Assembly (NCBI RefSeq): GCF_001648775.1
Contig: NZ_LVEJ01000018.1
Coordinates: forward strand, 1-64,000
Reading direction: 5' to 3'
DNA from: Pseudomonas fluorescens
Lineage (GTDB): Bacteria; Pseudomonadota; Gammaproteobacteria; Pseudomonadales; Pseudomonadaceae
DNA: 64,000 nucleotides
Under the pieces are notes generated by a model. That model was not told where the DNA came from. It did not search any database and saw only the letters and a program-made list of their open reading frames with translations. This document shows, one piece after another, positions 24,506-33,597 of the stretch (positions within the stretch are counted from its first letter, which is position 1; each line of letters opens with the position of its first letter). The position numbers and the translations under genes were made by a program.

Positions 24506-25276
24506 TTGCTGCAGAACATTCGTGTCGTCCTGGTCAATACCAGCCACCCCGGCAATATCGGCGGGGCCGCGCGCGCCATGAAAAACATGGGTCTGTCGCG
24601 ATTGGTGCTGGTCGAACCGCGCCTGTTTCCGCACCACGAGGCCGATGCTCGCGCCTCCGGTGCCGGTGACATCCTTGAAAACGCGCAAGTCGTCGCCACT
24701 CTGGAAGACGCCTTGGTCGGCTGCAATCTGGTGCTTGGCACCAGCGCCCGTGATCGCCGAATCCCCTGGCCGCTGCTGGATCCGCGTGAATGCGGCACCA
24801 AAGTGGTCGAGGAGGCCGGGCAGGGCGCTGAAATCGCCCTGGTGTTTGGTCGTGAAGATTCCGGCCTGACCAATGACGAGCTGCAGCGATGTCACTTTCA
24901 CGTGCACATCCCCTCCGACCCTGAGTTCAGCTCGCTGAACCTTGGTGCGGCGGTGCAGGTGTTGAGCTATGAAGTGCGCATGGCCTGGCTGGCCGCGCAA
25001 GGTCAGCCGAGCAAAATCGAGAAAGAAGAAGTGGCTTCGGTGAAAAGTGCCGAGCTGGCGACCATGGATGAGCTGGAGCGATTCTATGAGCACCTGGAGC
25101 AGACGCTGGTCGCCATCGAATTCCTCGATCCGGAAAAACCCCGGCACTTGATGGCGCGCCTGCGTCGGTTGTACGGACGCAGCTCGGTCAGCCGGGCGGA
25201 AATGAATATTTTGCGAGGCATCCTCACGGAAACCCAAAAAGCGGCCCGTGGTGAGCTTCTTAAGCGGAAGGACTAA
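24506..25276 (+). CDS. trmJ: tRNA (cytidine/uridine-32-2'-O)-methyltransferase TrmJ
   Basis: A 256-residue SPOUT methyltransferase that 2'-O-methylates position 32 of tRNA. The N-terminus LQNIRVVLVNTSHPGNIGGAARAMKNMGL matches the family start, with the knot region LVFGREDSGLTN near 112-123 and IPSDPEFSSLNLG near 134-146. The start codon is TTG, which fits the expected N-terminus exactly. Divergent from suhB and directly upstream of cysE, whose ATG begins at the stop codon. Confidence 0.94.
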   Translation: MLQNIRVVLVNTSHPGNIGGAARAMKNMGLSRLVLVEPRLFPHHEADARASGAGDILENAQVVATLEDALVGCNLVLGTSARDRRIPWPLLDPRECGTKVVEEAGQGAEIALVFGREDSGLTNDELQRCHFHVHIPSDPEFSSLNLGAAVQVLSYEVRMAWLAAQGQPSKIEKEEVASVKSAELATMDELERFYEHLEQTLVAIEFLDPEKPRHLMARLRRLYGRSSVSRAEMNILRGILTETQKAARGELLKRKD

Positions 25277-26056
25277 ATGATGTTTGAGCGTTTGCGTGAA
25301 GATATCCAGAGCGTTTTTCATCGAGACCCGGCGGCGCGTAACGCTTTTGAAGTCCTGACCTGCTACCCCGGCATGCATGCGATCTGGATTCACCGATTGG
25401 CTGGCATGCTGTGGCGTAACGAACTGAAATGGCTGGCGCGGCTGGTGTCGAACTTCGGTCGCTGGTTGACCGGAATCGAGATTCACCCCGGCGCAAAAGT
25501 CGGTCGACGCTTCTTTATTGACCATGGCATGGGCATTGTCATTGGTGAAACCGCCGAGATTGGCGATGACGTGACCATCTATCAGGGCGTGACCCTCGGC
25601 GGCACCAGCTGGAATAAAGGCAAGCGTCACCCGACGCTGGGCGATGGTGTTGTCGTGGGTGCTGGCGCCAAGGTGCTTGGCCCGTTTACGGTCGGTGCCG
25701 GTGCCAAGGTTGGTTCCAATGCCGTGGTGACCAAAGAAGTGCCACCGGGTGCCACTGTGGTGGGGATCCCGGGGCGCATCATTGTCAAATCCGACGAAGA
25801 GCAGGACGCCAAGCGCAAGGCCATGGCCGAGAAGATCGGTTTTGATGCGTACGGCGTCAGCGAAGACATGCCCGACCCGGTGGCGCGCGCCATCGGTCAG
25901 TTGCTTGATCACCTGCAAGCGGTGGATGGGCGGCTGGAAGGAATGTGTGGCGCGCTGAAGGATCTGGGCAGCAATTATTGTGCGAAAGAACTGCCTGAGC
26001 TGCGTGAAGAAGACTTCGCCTGCGTCAAAGGCAAAGACGAGTCGAAAGCTAGCTAA
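25277..26056 (+). CDS. cysE: serine O-acetyltransferase
   Basis: A 259-residue enzyme that makes O-acetylserine from serine and acetyl-CoA, the first step of cysteine synthesis. An N-terminal helical domain is followed by a left-handed beta helix (about 60-170) with the catalytic FIDHGMGIVIGETAEIGDD region (His and the E-T loop) and GGTSWNKGKRHPTLGDGV. The protein is of the shorter type lacking the extended N-terminus of E. coli CysE. Its cysteine product feeds the isc cluster downstream, but that operon has its own promoter. Confidence 0.93.
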   Translation: MMFERLREDIQSVFHRDPAARNAFEVLTCYPGMHAIWIHRLAGMLWRNELKWLARLVSNFGRWLTGIEIHPGAKVGRRFFIDHGMGIVIGETAEIGDDVTIYQGVTLGGTSWNKGKRHPTLGDGVVVGAGAKVLGPFTVGAGAKVGSNAVVTKEVPPGATVVGIPGRIIVKSDEEQDAKRKAMAEKIGFDAYGVSEDMPDPVARAIGQLLDHLQAVDGRLEGMCGALKDLGSNYCAKELPELREEDFACVKGKDESKAS

Positions 26057-26063
26057 ACCGCAG

Positions 26064-26135
26064 CGCTGCTTTCGCGAGCAGTCTCGCTCCCACAGAGGAT
26101 TGCATTCCAATGTGTGCGAGCCTGCTCGCGAAGAA
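26064..26135. repeat. REP pair (degenerate)
   Basis: TTTCGCGAGCAGTCTCGCTCCCAC and TGTGCGAGCCTGCTCGCGAA, inverted. The second copy has lost part of the GTGGGAG end. Confidence 0.75.
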
Positions 26136-26202
26136 CGATAACGCGGTACTGCTGGCTGTACGCCGCCAGCCTTTGCTATGATGCGCGCGCACTTTTGCGG
26201 GT

Positions 26203-26260
26203 AATCCTGACTAAAGTACTAGGTCTTAAAGTTGACTTAAATACTCGGGAATTGCATACT
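26203..26260 (+). promoter_or_regulatory. isc promoter with two IscR-type boxes
   Basis: Two direct copies of the IscR type-1-like pattern occur: ATCCTGACTAAAGTACTAGGTC (near 26203-26225) and GTTGACTTAAATACTCGGGA (26231-26250). The second overlaps a -35 TTGACT (26232-26237), which is 17 bp from a -10 CATACT (26255-26260). This is the layout for autorepression by IscR. In E. coli, type-1 sites bind the [2Fe-2S] form. Confidence 0.7.
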
Positions 26261-26291
26261 CGCCCCATTCTGAACTCCGTGGTAACTGTCC

Positions 26292-26783
26292 ATGCGACTG
26301 ACTACAAAAGGCCGATACGCCGTGACCGCCATGCTTGACCTGGCATTGCACGCGCAGCACGGGCCCGTGTCCCTGGCCGATATCTCCGAGCGCCAAGGCA
26401 TCTCCCTGTCCTACCTCGAACAGCTGTTCGCCAAGCTGCGCCGCAGCAACCTGGTTTCCAGTGTTCGCGGTCCGGGTGGTGGCTACCAGTTGTCCCGCGA
26501 CATGCAGGGCATCCAGGTCGCCCAGGTGATCGATGCGGTAAACGAATCGGTTGATGCCACCAAATGCCAGGGCCAAGGCGATTGCCATTCCGGCGACACC
26601 TGTCTGACCCACCATCTGTGGTGCGATTTGAGCCTGCAGATTCACGAATTTCTAAGTGGTATCAGCTTGGCTGATCTTGTGACTCGCCGTGAGGTGCAAG
26701 AAGTAGCCCAGCGTCAGGACCAGCGTCGTTGCAACAGCAAGGCGCCACGCCTGGACAAGATTGAAGCGTCCGCCGTCGAATGA
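26292..26783 (+). CDS. iscR: Fe-S cluster-sensing regulator IscR
   Basis: A 163-residue Rrf2-family regulator. The winged helix-turn-helix (MRLTTKGRYAVTAMLDLAL, then SLSYLEQLFAKLRR) is followed by the cluster-binding cysteines Cys92, Cys98 and Cys104 (KCQGQGDCHSGDTC) and a nearby histidine (H107). It represses the isc operon when loaded with a [2Fe-2S] cluster. Two candidate operators lie upstream. First gene of iscR-S-U-A-hscB-hscA-fdx-iscX. Confidence 0.95.
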   Translation: MRLTTKGRYAVTAMLDLALHAQHGPVSLADISERQGISLSYLEQLFAKLRRSNLVSSVRGPGGGYQLSRDMQGIQVAQVIDAVNESVDATKCQGQGDCHSGDTCLTHHLWCDLSLQIHEFLSGISLADLVTRREVQEVAQRQDQRRCNSKAPRLDKIEASAVE

Positions 26784-26830
26784 CAGCCAAAGAGCTAGCG
26801 GCACGCCAGCCCTGATTTAGGAGATAGTCC

Positions 26831-28045
26831 ATGAAATTGCCGATTTACCTTGATTACTCTGCGACCACCCCGGTTGATCCGCGTGTTGCGCAAAAAATGA
26901 GTGAATGCCTGCTGGTCGACGGAAACTTCGGTAACCCGGCGTCCCGTTCCCACGTGTTCGGCTGGAAGGCTGAAGAGTCCGTCGAAAACGCTCGTCGTCA
27001 GGTGGCCGATCTGGTCAACGCCGATCCGCGCGAAATCGTCTGGACCTCGGGCGCTACCGAATCCGACAACCTGGCAATCAAGGGTGCGGCGCATTTCTAC
27101 GGCTCCAAGGGCAAGCACCTGATCACCTCCAAGATCGAGCACAAGGCTGTCCTCGACACCATGCGCCAACTGGAGCGTGAAGGTTTTGAGGTCACCTACC
27201 TTGAGCCGACCGAAGACGGTCTGATTACTCCGGCGATGATTGAAGCTGCACTGCGCGAAGACACCATCCTGGTCTCCGTGATGCACGTGAACAACGAAAT
27301 CGGCACCGTCAACGACATCGCTGCGATCGGCGAAATGCTCCGCGCCAAGGGCATTCTGTTCCACGTCGACGCCGCTCAGTCCACTGGCAAGGTCGACATC
27401 GACCTACAGAAACTGAAAGTCGACATGATGTCGTTCTCCGCTCACAAAACCTACGGCCCTAAAGGCATCGGCGCGCTGTACGTCAGCCGCAAGCCGCGTG
27501 TGCGCATCGAAGCGACCATGCACGGCGGCGGTCATGAGCGCGGCATGCGTTCCGGCACCCTGGCGACCCACCAGATCGTCGGCATGGGCGAAGCGTTTCG
27601 TGTAGCCAAAGAAGACATGGCGGCCGAAAACGTCCGCATCAAAGCGTTGAGCGACCGCTTCTACAAGCAGGTCGAGCATCTGGAAGAGCTGTACGTCAAC
27701 GGCAGCCTGACCGCCCGCGTTCCGCACAACCTGAACCTGAGCTTCAACTACGTTGAAGGCGAGTCGCTGATCATGGCACTCAAGGATCTGGCGGTATCGT
27801 CCGGTTCGGCGTGCACCTCGGCGTCGCTGGAGCCTTCGTACGTACTGCGCGCCCTGGGCCGCAACGACGAACTGGCACACAGCTCGATCCGCTTCACCTT
27901 CGGCCGTTTCACCACCGAAGAAGAAATCGACTACGCCGCGCAGAAAGTCTGCGAGGCCGTTACCAAGCTGCGCGCTCTGTCGCCGCTGTGGGACATGTAC
28001 AAAGACGGCGTCGATATCTCGAAAATCGAGTGGGCGGCACACTAA
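26831..28045 (+). CDS. iscS: cysteine desulfurase IscS
   Basis: A 404-residue PLP enzyme providing sulphur for Fe-S clusters and tRNA thiolation. The PLP lysine is in SAHKTYGPKGIG (near 204-215). The catalytic cysteine is in SSGSACTSASLEPSYVLRALG (near 323-343). AGGAGATAG lies before the ATG. 47 bp after iscR. Confidence 0.97.
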   Translation: MKLPIYLDYSATTPVDPRVAQKMSECLLVDGNFGNPASRSHVFGWKAEESVENARRQVADLVNADPREIVWTSGATESDNLAIKGAAHFYGSKGKHLITSKIEHKAVLDTMRQLEREGFEVTYLEPTEDGLITPAMIEAALREDTILVSVMHVNNEIGTVNDIAAIGEMLRAKGILFHVDAAQSTGKVDIDLQKLKVDMMSFSAHKTYGPKGIGALYVSRKPRVRIEATMHGGGHERGMRSGTLATHQIVGMGEAFRVAKEDMAAENVRIKALSDRFYKQVEHLEELYVNGSLTARVPHNLNLSFNYVEGESLIMALKDLAVSSGSACTSASLEPSYVLRALGRNDELAHSSIRFTFGRFTTEEEIDYAAQKVCEAVTKLRALSPLWDMYKDGVDISKIEWAAH

Positions 28046-28146
28046 ATATAGAAGCCGCCGGATACAGATCCTGTAGCGACGCGGCGGTTTACGCAGCGCA
28101 GTTGCAGGGTCTCAAGAGCGGCCCTGATGAGTGAGGATTGAGAATC

Positions 28147-28533
28147 ATGGCTTACAGCGAAAAGGTCATCGACCACTACGAAAACCCGCGCAACGTCGGC
28201 AAGATGAACGCGGAAGATCCTGATGTCGGCACCGGCATGGTCGGCGCTCCGGCATGCGGCGACGTGATGCGTCTGCAAATCAAGGTCAACGACGCTGGCA
28301 TCATCGAAGATGCCAAGTTCAAGACCTACGGCTGCGGTTCGGCTATCGCTTCCAGCTCCCTCGCCACCGAGTGGATGAAGGGCAAGACCCTGGACGAAGC
28401 AGAAACCATCAAGAACACTCAGCTGGCCGAAGAACTGGCCCTGCCGCCAGTGAAGATTCACTGCTCGGTACTGGCTGAAGACGCTATCAAAGCGGCTGTT
28501 CGCGATTACAAGCAGAAGAAAGGCTTGATCTGA
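28147..28533 (+). CDS. iscU: Fe-S cluster scaffold protein IscU
   Basis: A 128-residue scaffold. The three cluster cysteines are Cys37 in GAPACGDV, Cys63 in YGCGSAIA and Cys106 in KIHCSVL. The HscA-recognition motif LPPVK lies just before the last. The ATG at 28147 matches the family N-terminus (MAYSEKVIDHYENPRN); the frame opens at a TTG three codons earlier. Confidence 0.97.
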   Translation: MAYSEKVIDHYENPRNVGKMNAEDPDVGTGMVGAPACGDVMRLQIKVNDAGIIEDAKFKTYGCGSAIASSSLATEWMKGKTLDEAETIKNTQLAEELALPPVKIHCSVLAEDAIKAAVRDYKQKKGLI

Positions 28534-28567
28534 CTTTCTGGATTTGGCGACGAGTAAGGAGTCACCG

Positions 28568-28891
28568 ATGGCTATCAGCATGACAGAAGCGGCTGCTCGA
28601 CACGTGCGGCGCTCCCTCGACGGGCGCGGCAAAGGTGAAGGGATTCGTCTGGGTGTTCGCACCACAGGCTGTTCCGGCCTTGCCTACGTGCTGGAGTTTG
28701 TCGACGAGGTGGTTGCAGAGGATCAGGTGTTCGAAAGTCACGGCGAAAAAGTGATCATCGACCCGAAAAGCCTCGCCTACCTGGACGGCACCGAGCTCGA
28801 TTTCGTCAAGGAAGGGTTGAACGAAGGCTTCAAGTTCAACAACCCCAACGTACGCGGTGAATGTGGCTGCGGCGAAAGCTTCAACATCTGA
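28568..28891 (+). CDS. iscA: A-type Fe-S carrier IscA
   Basis: A 107-residue A-type carrier. Ligands are Cys in TTGCSGLAY and CGCGESF at the C-terminus. AAGGAG lies about 8 nt before the ATG at 28568. Delivers clusters to target proteins; part of the isc operon. Confidence 0.96.
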   Translation: MAISMTEAAARHVRRSLDGRGKGEGIRLGVRTTGCSGLAYVLEFVDEVVAEDQVFESHGEKVIIDPKSLAYLDGTELDFVKEGLNEGFKFNNPNVRGECGCGESFNI

Positions 28892-28899
28892 GGCTTGTC

Positions 28900-29421
28900 G
28901 TGGGTATTCCTTGTCATTTCGCTTTATTCGAGCTGCAACCGAGTTTCCGTCTGGATCTCGAGCAGTTGGCCACGCGCTATCGTGAGTTGGCGCGCGGCGT
29001 TCATCCTGACCGCTTTGCCGACGCTTCCGAGCGTGAGCAGCGGTCGGCGCTCGAGCAGTCTGCGCGGCTCAACGATGCCTATCAGACGCTCAAGAGTCCG
29101 GCCCAGCGCGCACGCTACCTGCTGACCATCAGCGGGCATGAAGTGCCGATGGAAGTCACTGTCCATGATCCCGAGTTTCTTCTGCAGCAGATGCAATGGC
29201 GCGAAGAGCTCGAAGACCTTCAGGACAGTGCTGATCTCGACGGTGTCGCGGTGTTCAAGCGGCGCTTGAAAGTGGCTCAGGAAGAACTCAACGAAAGCTT
29301 CGCAGCCTGTTGGGATGATGCGGCGCAACGCGAACAGGCCGAACGCCTGATGCGGCGCATGCAGTTCCTCGACAAGCTCACCTACGAAGTGCGCCAGTTA
29401 GAAGAGCGCCTCGACGATTAA
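28900..29421 (+). CDS. hscB: co-chaperone HscB
   Basis: A 173-residue J-domain protein that brings IscU to HscA and stimulates its ATPase. The HPD motif lies in GVHPDRFADASE near residue 32, and the C-terminal three-helix IscU-binding domain covers about 80-173. Start is GTG at 28900, which gives the family N-terminus MGIPCHFALFEL. 8 bp after iscA. Confidence 0.94.
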   Translation: MGIPCHFALFELQPSFRLDLEQLATRYRELARGVHPDRFADASEREQRSALEQSARLNDAYQTLKSPAQRARYLLTISGHEVPMEVTVHDPEFLLQQMQWREELEDLQDSADLDGVAVFKRRLKVAQEELNESFAACWDDAAQREQAERLMRRMQFLDKLTYEVRQLEERLDD

Positions 29422-29472
29422 CCCAGTGCCGCTCCGGTCGCACGCCTGATATACAGATAAGTCCTGATCACG

Positions 29473-31338
29473 ATGGCCCTACTGCAGATCGCCGAACCCG
29501 GCCAAAGTCCTCAACCGCACCAGCGTCGTCTGGCTGTGGGGATCGACTTGGGCACTACCAATTCGCTGGTCGCTGCGTTGCGCAGTGGTCTTTCCGAGCC
29601 GCTGGCCGACGCCAACGGGCAGGTCATCCTGCCGTCCGCCGTGCGTTATCACGCCGATCGCGTTGAAGTCGGCGAGTCGGCCAAACTGGCTGCCGCCTCC
29701 GATCCTTTGAACACCGTGCTGTCGGTCAAGCGCTTGATGGGTCGTGGTCTGTCCGACGTCAAGCAATTGGGCGAGCAACTGCCATACCGCTTTGTCGGTG
29801 GCGAATCGCACATGCCGTTCATCGACACCGTGCAGGGCCCGAAAAGTCCGGTCGAAGTCTCCGCCGATATCCTCAAGGTCCTGCGTCAGCGCGCTGAAGC
29901 GACTTTGGGTGGCGAACTGGTTGGCGCGGTGATTACCGTTCCGGCGTACTTCGACGATGCTCAGCGTCAAGCGACTAAAGATGCGGCGAAACTCGCTGGT
30001 CTGAATGTGCTGCGTCTGCTCAATGAGCCGACTGCGGCCGCTGTGGCGTACGGTCTGGATCAACATGCTGAAGGCCTGGTCGCGATTTACGACCTGGGCG
30101 GGGGCACCTTCGATATTTCGATTTTGCGTCTGACTGGCGGTGTTTTCGAAGTCCTGGCCACCGGCGGCGACAGCGCGCTGGGCGGCGATGACTTCGATCA
30201 CGCGATTGCCGGCTGGATCATCGAGAGCGCGGGTCTGTCCGCCGATCTCGATCCGGGCGCACAACGCAATCTGCTGCAAACCGCGTGCGCGGCCAAAGAG
30301 GCCCTGACCGATGCGGCCAGCGTTGAAGTGGCCTATGGCGACTGGAAAGCGCCGCTGACCCGTGAAGCCTTCGATGCGCTGATCGAACCAATGGTCGCGC
30401 GCAGTCTGAAAGCCTGCCGCCGTGCCGTTCGCGATTCCGGCATTGAGCTGGAAGACGTGCACGCCGTGGTCATGGTTGGCGGTTCGACTCGCGTGCCACG
30501 TGTTCGCGAAGCCGTTGCCGAAGCCTTCGGTCGTCAGCCTTTGACCGAAATTGACCCGGATCAAGTGGTGGCCATCGGTGCCGCGATCCAGGCCGATACG
30601 TTGGCGGGCAACAAGCGCGATGGCGGCGAACTGCTGCTGCTTGATGTGATTCCGCTGTCCCTGGGGCTGGAAACCATGGGTGGCTTGATGGAGAAGGTGA
30701 TTCCACGCAACACCACCATTCCCGTCGCTCGCGCACAAGACTTCACCACTTATAAAGACGGCCAGTCGGCCATGGCGATCCATGTGCTGCAAGGTGAGCG
30801 CGAGCTGATCAGCGACTGCCGCTCGCTGGCGCGCTTCGAATTGCGCGGCATTCCAGCGATGGTCGCCGGTGCAGCGAAGATTCGCGTGACCTTCCAGGTC
30901 GATGCCGACGGTCTGCTCAGTGTTTCTGCCCGTGAACTGGGTTCGGGCGTTGAGGCGAGCATTCAGGTCAAACCGTCCTACGGCCTGACCGACGGCGAAA
31001 TCGCCAAGATGCTGAAAGATTCGTTCCAGCACGCTAATGACGACAAAGTCGCCCGCGTCCTGCGCGAGCAGCAAGTCGACGCCCAGCGCCTGATCGAAGC
31101 GGTGCAGGGCGCTCTGGAGGCGGATGGCGAGCGGTTGCTCGACGCCGAAGAGCGCATGGTCATCGACCTGCAGTTGCAGGAACTGGCCGAACTGATGAAA
31201 GGTACTGATGGTTACGCCATCGAGCAGCAGACCAAGCGTCTGTCGCAAGTGACCGATGCTTTTGCTGCCCGCCGCATGGATCTGACGGTGAAAGCCGCTC
31301 TGTCGGGGCGCAATCTGAATGAAATCGAGGATATCTGA
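29473..31338 (+). CDS. hscA: Hsp70-family chaperone HscA
   Basis: A 621-residue specialised Hsp70. The ATPase domain has VGIDLGTTNSLVA near 22, DLGGGTFDISIL near 206 and VGGSTRVPRVRE near 335. The C-terminal substrate domain binds the LPPVK motif of IscU, present in this operon's IscU. Its stop overlaps the fdx start (TGATG). Confidence 0.97.
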   Translation: MALLQIAEPGQSPQPHQRRLAVGIDLGTTNSLVAALRSGLSEPLADANGQVILPSAVRYHADRVEVGESAKLAAASDPLNTVLSVKRLMGRGLSDVKQLGEQLPYRFVGGESHMPFIDTVQGPKSPVEVSADILKVLRQRAEATLGGELVGAVITVPAYFDDAQRQATKDAAKLAGLNVLRLLNEPTAAAVAYGLDQHAEGLVAIYDLGGGTFDISILRLTGGVFEVLATGGDSALGGDDFDHAIAGWIIESAGLSADLDPGAQRNLLQTACAAKEALTDAASVEVAYGDWKAPLTREAFDALIEPMVARSLKACRRAVRDSGIELEDVHAVVMVGGSTRVPRVREAVAEAFGRQPLTEIDPDQVVAIGAAIQADTLAGNKRDGGELLLLDVIPLSLGLETMGGLMEKVIPRNTTIPVARAQDFTTYKDGQSAMAIHVLQGERELISDCRSLARFELRGIPAMVAGAAKIRVTFQVDADGLLSVSARELGSGVEASIQVKPSYGLTDGEIAKMLKDSFQHANDDKVARVLREQQVDAQRLIEAVQGALEADGERLLDAEERMVIDLQLQELAELMKGTDGYAIEQQTKRLSQVTDAFAARRMDLTVKAALSGRNLNEIEDI

Positions 31339-31679
31339 TGCCGCAGGTCATTTTTCTGCCCCACGATAAGTTTTGCCCGGACGGCATGGTGGTCGAGGCT
31401 GCGCCCGGCACCTCGATTCTCGAACTGGCCCACGAACACCACATCGAGATGGAAAGCGCCTGCGGCGGCGTCTGCGCTTGCACCACCTGCCACTGCATCA
31501 TCCGCGAGGGTTTTGACTCGATGGAAGAGGCGGACGAGCTGGAAGAAGACTTCCTCGATCGTGCCTGGGGCCTGGAAGCGCAATCGCGCCTAGCCTGTCA
31601 GGCCATCGTCGGTGAAGAAGACATCACCGTCGAGATTCCGAAATATTCGCTTAACCATGCGGCTGAAGCGCCGCACTGA
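31338..31679 (+). CDS. fdx: [2Fe-2S] ferredoxin of the isc cluster
   Basis: A 113-residue adrenodoxin-type ferredoxin. Cluster ligands are in ESACGGVCACTTCHC (about 38-52) and the later CQA near 88. Supplies electrons for cluster assembly on IscU. Overlaps hscA by one base. Confidence 0.96.
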   Translation: MPQVIFLPHDKFCPDGMVVEAAPGTSILELAHEHHIEMESACGGVCACTTCHCIIREGFDSMEEADELEEDFLDRAWGLEAQSRLACQAIVGEEDITVEIPKYSLNHAAEAPH

Positions 31680-31693
31680 CTGGTAAGACTGTC

Positions 31694-31894
31694 ATGAGCT
31701 ACGGTTGGAATGATGTTCAACGCATTGCAGAAGAGTTGGCCGAGGCCAAGCCGGGTGTAGATCCGTTTTCTGTCAATTTCGTCGATCTGCAGCAATGGAT
31801 CAAAGAGCTGCCTGATTTTGACAATGCCTCTGGTCGAGTTGGCGAGAAGGTGTTGGAAGCGGTTCAGACGCTCTGGGCTGAAGAATTGGACTGA
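31694..31894 (+). CDS. iscX: Fe-S assembly accessory protein IscX
   Basis: A 66-residue acidic protein (YGWNDVQRIAEELAEA at the N-terminus, PDFDNASGRVGEKVLE near 41). Binds IscS and iron and tunes sulphur transfer. Last gene of the isc operon, followed by a hairpin. Confidence 0.95.
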   Translation: MSYGWNDVQRIAEELAEAKPGVDPFSVNFVDLQQWIKELPDFDNASGRVGEKVLEAVQTLWAEELD

Positions 31895-31923
31895 TCGTCC
31901 TCGCAGGTTAGGCAATACCCAAG

Positions 31924-31951
31924 AACCCGCGTATAATTCGCGGGTTTAATT
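31924..31951 (+). terminator. intrinsic terminator of the isc operon, with a -10-like loop
   Basis: AACCCGCG (31924-31931) and CGCGGGTT (31939-31946) with loop TATAATT, followed by T-rich DNA. The loop contains TATAAT (31932-31937), so the ndk promoter could use it as a -10; a good -35 is not seen at the right distance. Confidence 0.7.
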
Positions 31952-31982
31952 TTTCGCAAATTACCGTTTCTGGAGTTACACC

Positions 31983-32408
31983 ATGGCTGTTCAACGCACT
32001 TTCTCCATCATCAAGCCTGACGCTGTTGCAAAAAACGTCATCGGCGAAATCACCACTCGTTTCGAAAAAGCCGGCCTGCGCGTTGTAGCTTCGAAACTGA
32101 AGCAACTGTCCAAAGCTGAAGCTGAAGGCTTCTACGCTGAGCACAGCGCTCGTGGTTTCTTCGGCGACCTGGTTGCTTTCATGATCTCCGGTCCTGTTGT
32201 TGTTCAGGTTCTGGAAGGCGAAAACGCTATCGCTCTGAACCGTGAGCTGATGGGCGCTACCAACCCTAAAGAAGCTGCTGCCGGCACCATCCGTGCTGAC
32301 TTCGCTGATTCCATCGACGCCAACGCTGTTCACGGTTCGGACTCCGAAGCCGCAGCTGCTCGTGAAATCTCGTACTTCTTCGCAGCTACTGAAGTAACCA
32401 CTCGCTAA
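31983..32408 (+). CDS. ndk: nucleoside diphosphate kinase
   Basis: A 141-residue enzyme that equalises NTP and dNTP pools. The catalytic histidine lies in NAVHGSDS (about residue 117), and the nucleotide-binding TFSIIKPDAVAKN lies at the N-terminus. GGAG lies about 8 nt before the ATG. Follows the isc terminator. Confidence 0.97.
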   Translation: MAVQRTFSIIKPDAVAKNVIGEITTRFEKAGLRVVASKLKQLSKAEAEGFYAEHSARGFFGDLVAFMISGPVVVQVLEGENAIALNRELMGATNPKEAAAGTIRADFADSIDANAVHGSDSEAAAAREISYFFAATEVTTR

Positions 32409-32436
32409 GCATTGGCTTAAGAGTGAAGGTGAATCC

Positions 32437-33585
32437 ATGACTACATCGACTGTAAAAACCAACCTGCTGGGTCTGACTCAACAGGAAATGGAAAAATTCT
32501 TCGACTCAATCGGGGAGAAGCGTTTCCGTGCCGGTCAGGTAATGAAATGGGTTCACCACTTTGGCGTCGATGATTTCGACGCCATGACGAACGTCAGCAA
32601 GGCCTTGCGCGACAAGCTCAAGGCCATTGCTGAAGTCCGTGGTCCGGAAGTGGTCAGCGAGGACATCTCCAGCGACGGCACCCGTAAATGGGTGGTGCGC
32701 GTGGCGTCCGGCAGCTGCGTCGAGACCGTGTACATTCCCCAGGGCAAACGCGGCACTCTGTGCGTTTCGTCCCAGGCAGGCTGTGCCCTGGATTGCAGTT
32801 TCTGCTCCACCGGCAAGCAAGGCTTCAATAGCAACCTCACCGCCGCCGAAGTCATCGGTCAGGTGTGGATTGCCAACAAATCTTTCGGCAGTGTCCCGGC
32901 AACCGTCGACCGTGCCATCACCAACGTGGTGATGATGGGCATGGGTGAGCCACTGCTGAACTTCGACAACGTCGTCGCCGCCATGCATCTGATGATGGAT
33001 GACCTCGGCTACGGGATCTCCAAGCGCCGCGTGACCCTGTCCACCTCGGGTGTGGTGCCGATGATCGATGAGCTGGCCAAGCACATCGACGTCTCCCTGG
33101 CGTTGTCCCTGCACGCACCGAATGACGCATTGCGTAACCAATTGGTGCCGATCAACAAGAAGTATCCGCTTAAGATGCTGCTCGAGTCGTGCCAGCGCTA
33201 CATGTCGTCCCTGGGCGAGAAACGTGTGCTGACCATCGAGTACACCTTGCTCAAGGACATCAACGACAAGGTTGAACACGCCGTCGAGATGATCGAGCTG
33301 CTGAAGAACATTCCGTGCAAGATCAACCTGATTCCGTTCAACCCGTTCCCGCATTCCGGGTACGAGCGGCCAAGCAACAACGCGATCCGTCGTTTCCAGG
33401 ATCAGTTGCACCAGGCCGGTTTCAACGTCACTGTCCGCACCACCCGTGGTGAAGACATCGACGCCGCGTGTGGTCAATTGGTAGGGCAGGTGCTGGATCG
33501 CACCCGTCGCAGCGAACGTTACATCGCCGTGCGTGAGTTGAACGCCGACAGCGATCTGGCACAGAACGCCGCGAACACTAACTAA
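32437..33585 (+). CDS. rlmN: dual-specificity RNA methyltransferase RlmN
   Basis: A 382-residue radical-SAM enzyme that methylates C2 of A2503 in 23S rRNA and A37 in tRNAs. The cluster motif is CALDCSFCSTGKQGF near 125-139, and a catalytic cysteine lies near 355 (IDAACGQL). Starts 28 bp after ndk and is likely co-transcribed with pilW. Confidence 0.96.
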   Translation: MTTSTVKTNLLGLTQQEMEKFFDSIGEKRFRAGQVMKWVHHFGVDDFDAMTNVSKALRDKLKAIAEVRGPEVVSEDISSDGTRKWVVRVASGSCVETVYIPQGKRGTLCVSSQAGCALDCSFCSTGKQGFNSNLTAAEVIGQVWIANKSFGSVPATVDRAITNVVMMGMGEPLLNFDNVVAAMHLMMDDLGYGISKRRVTLSTSGVVPMIDELAKHIDVSLALSLHAPNDALRNQLVPINKKYPLKMLLESCQRYMSSLGEKRVLTIEYTLLKDINDKVEHAVEMIELLKNIPCKINLIPFNPFPHSGYERPSNNAIRRFQDQLHQAGFNVTVRTTRGEDIDAACGQLVGQVLDRTRRSERYIAVRELNADSDLAQNAANTN

Positions 33586-33597
33586 GAGAGGATCTCT

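Noticed and set aside
24440..26110. 556-codon minus-strand frame over trmJ and cysE
   Set aside because: It is antisense to two genes with full family motifs, has no motif of its own and is a G+C-rich codon-use artefact.
29479..31248. 589-codon minus-strand frame over hscA
   Set aside because: Antisense to an intact Hsp70 gene, no recognisable domain.
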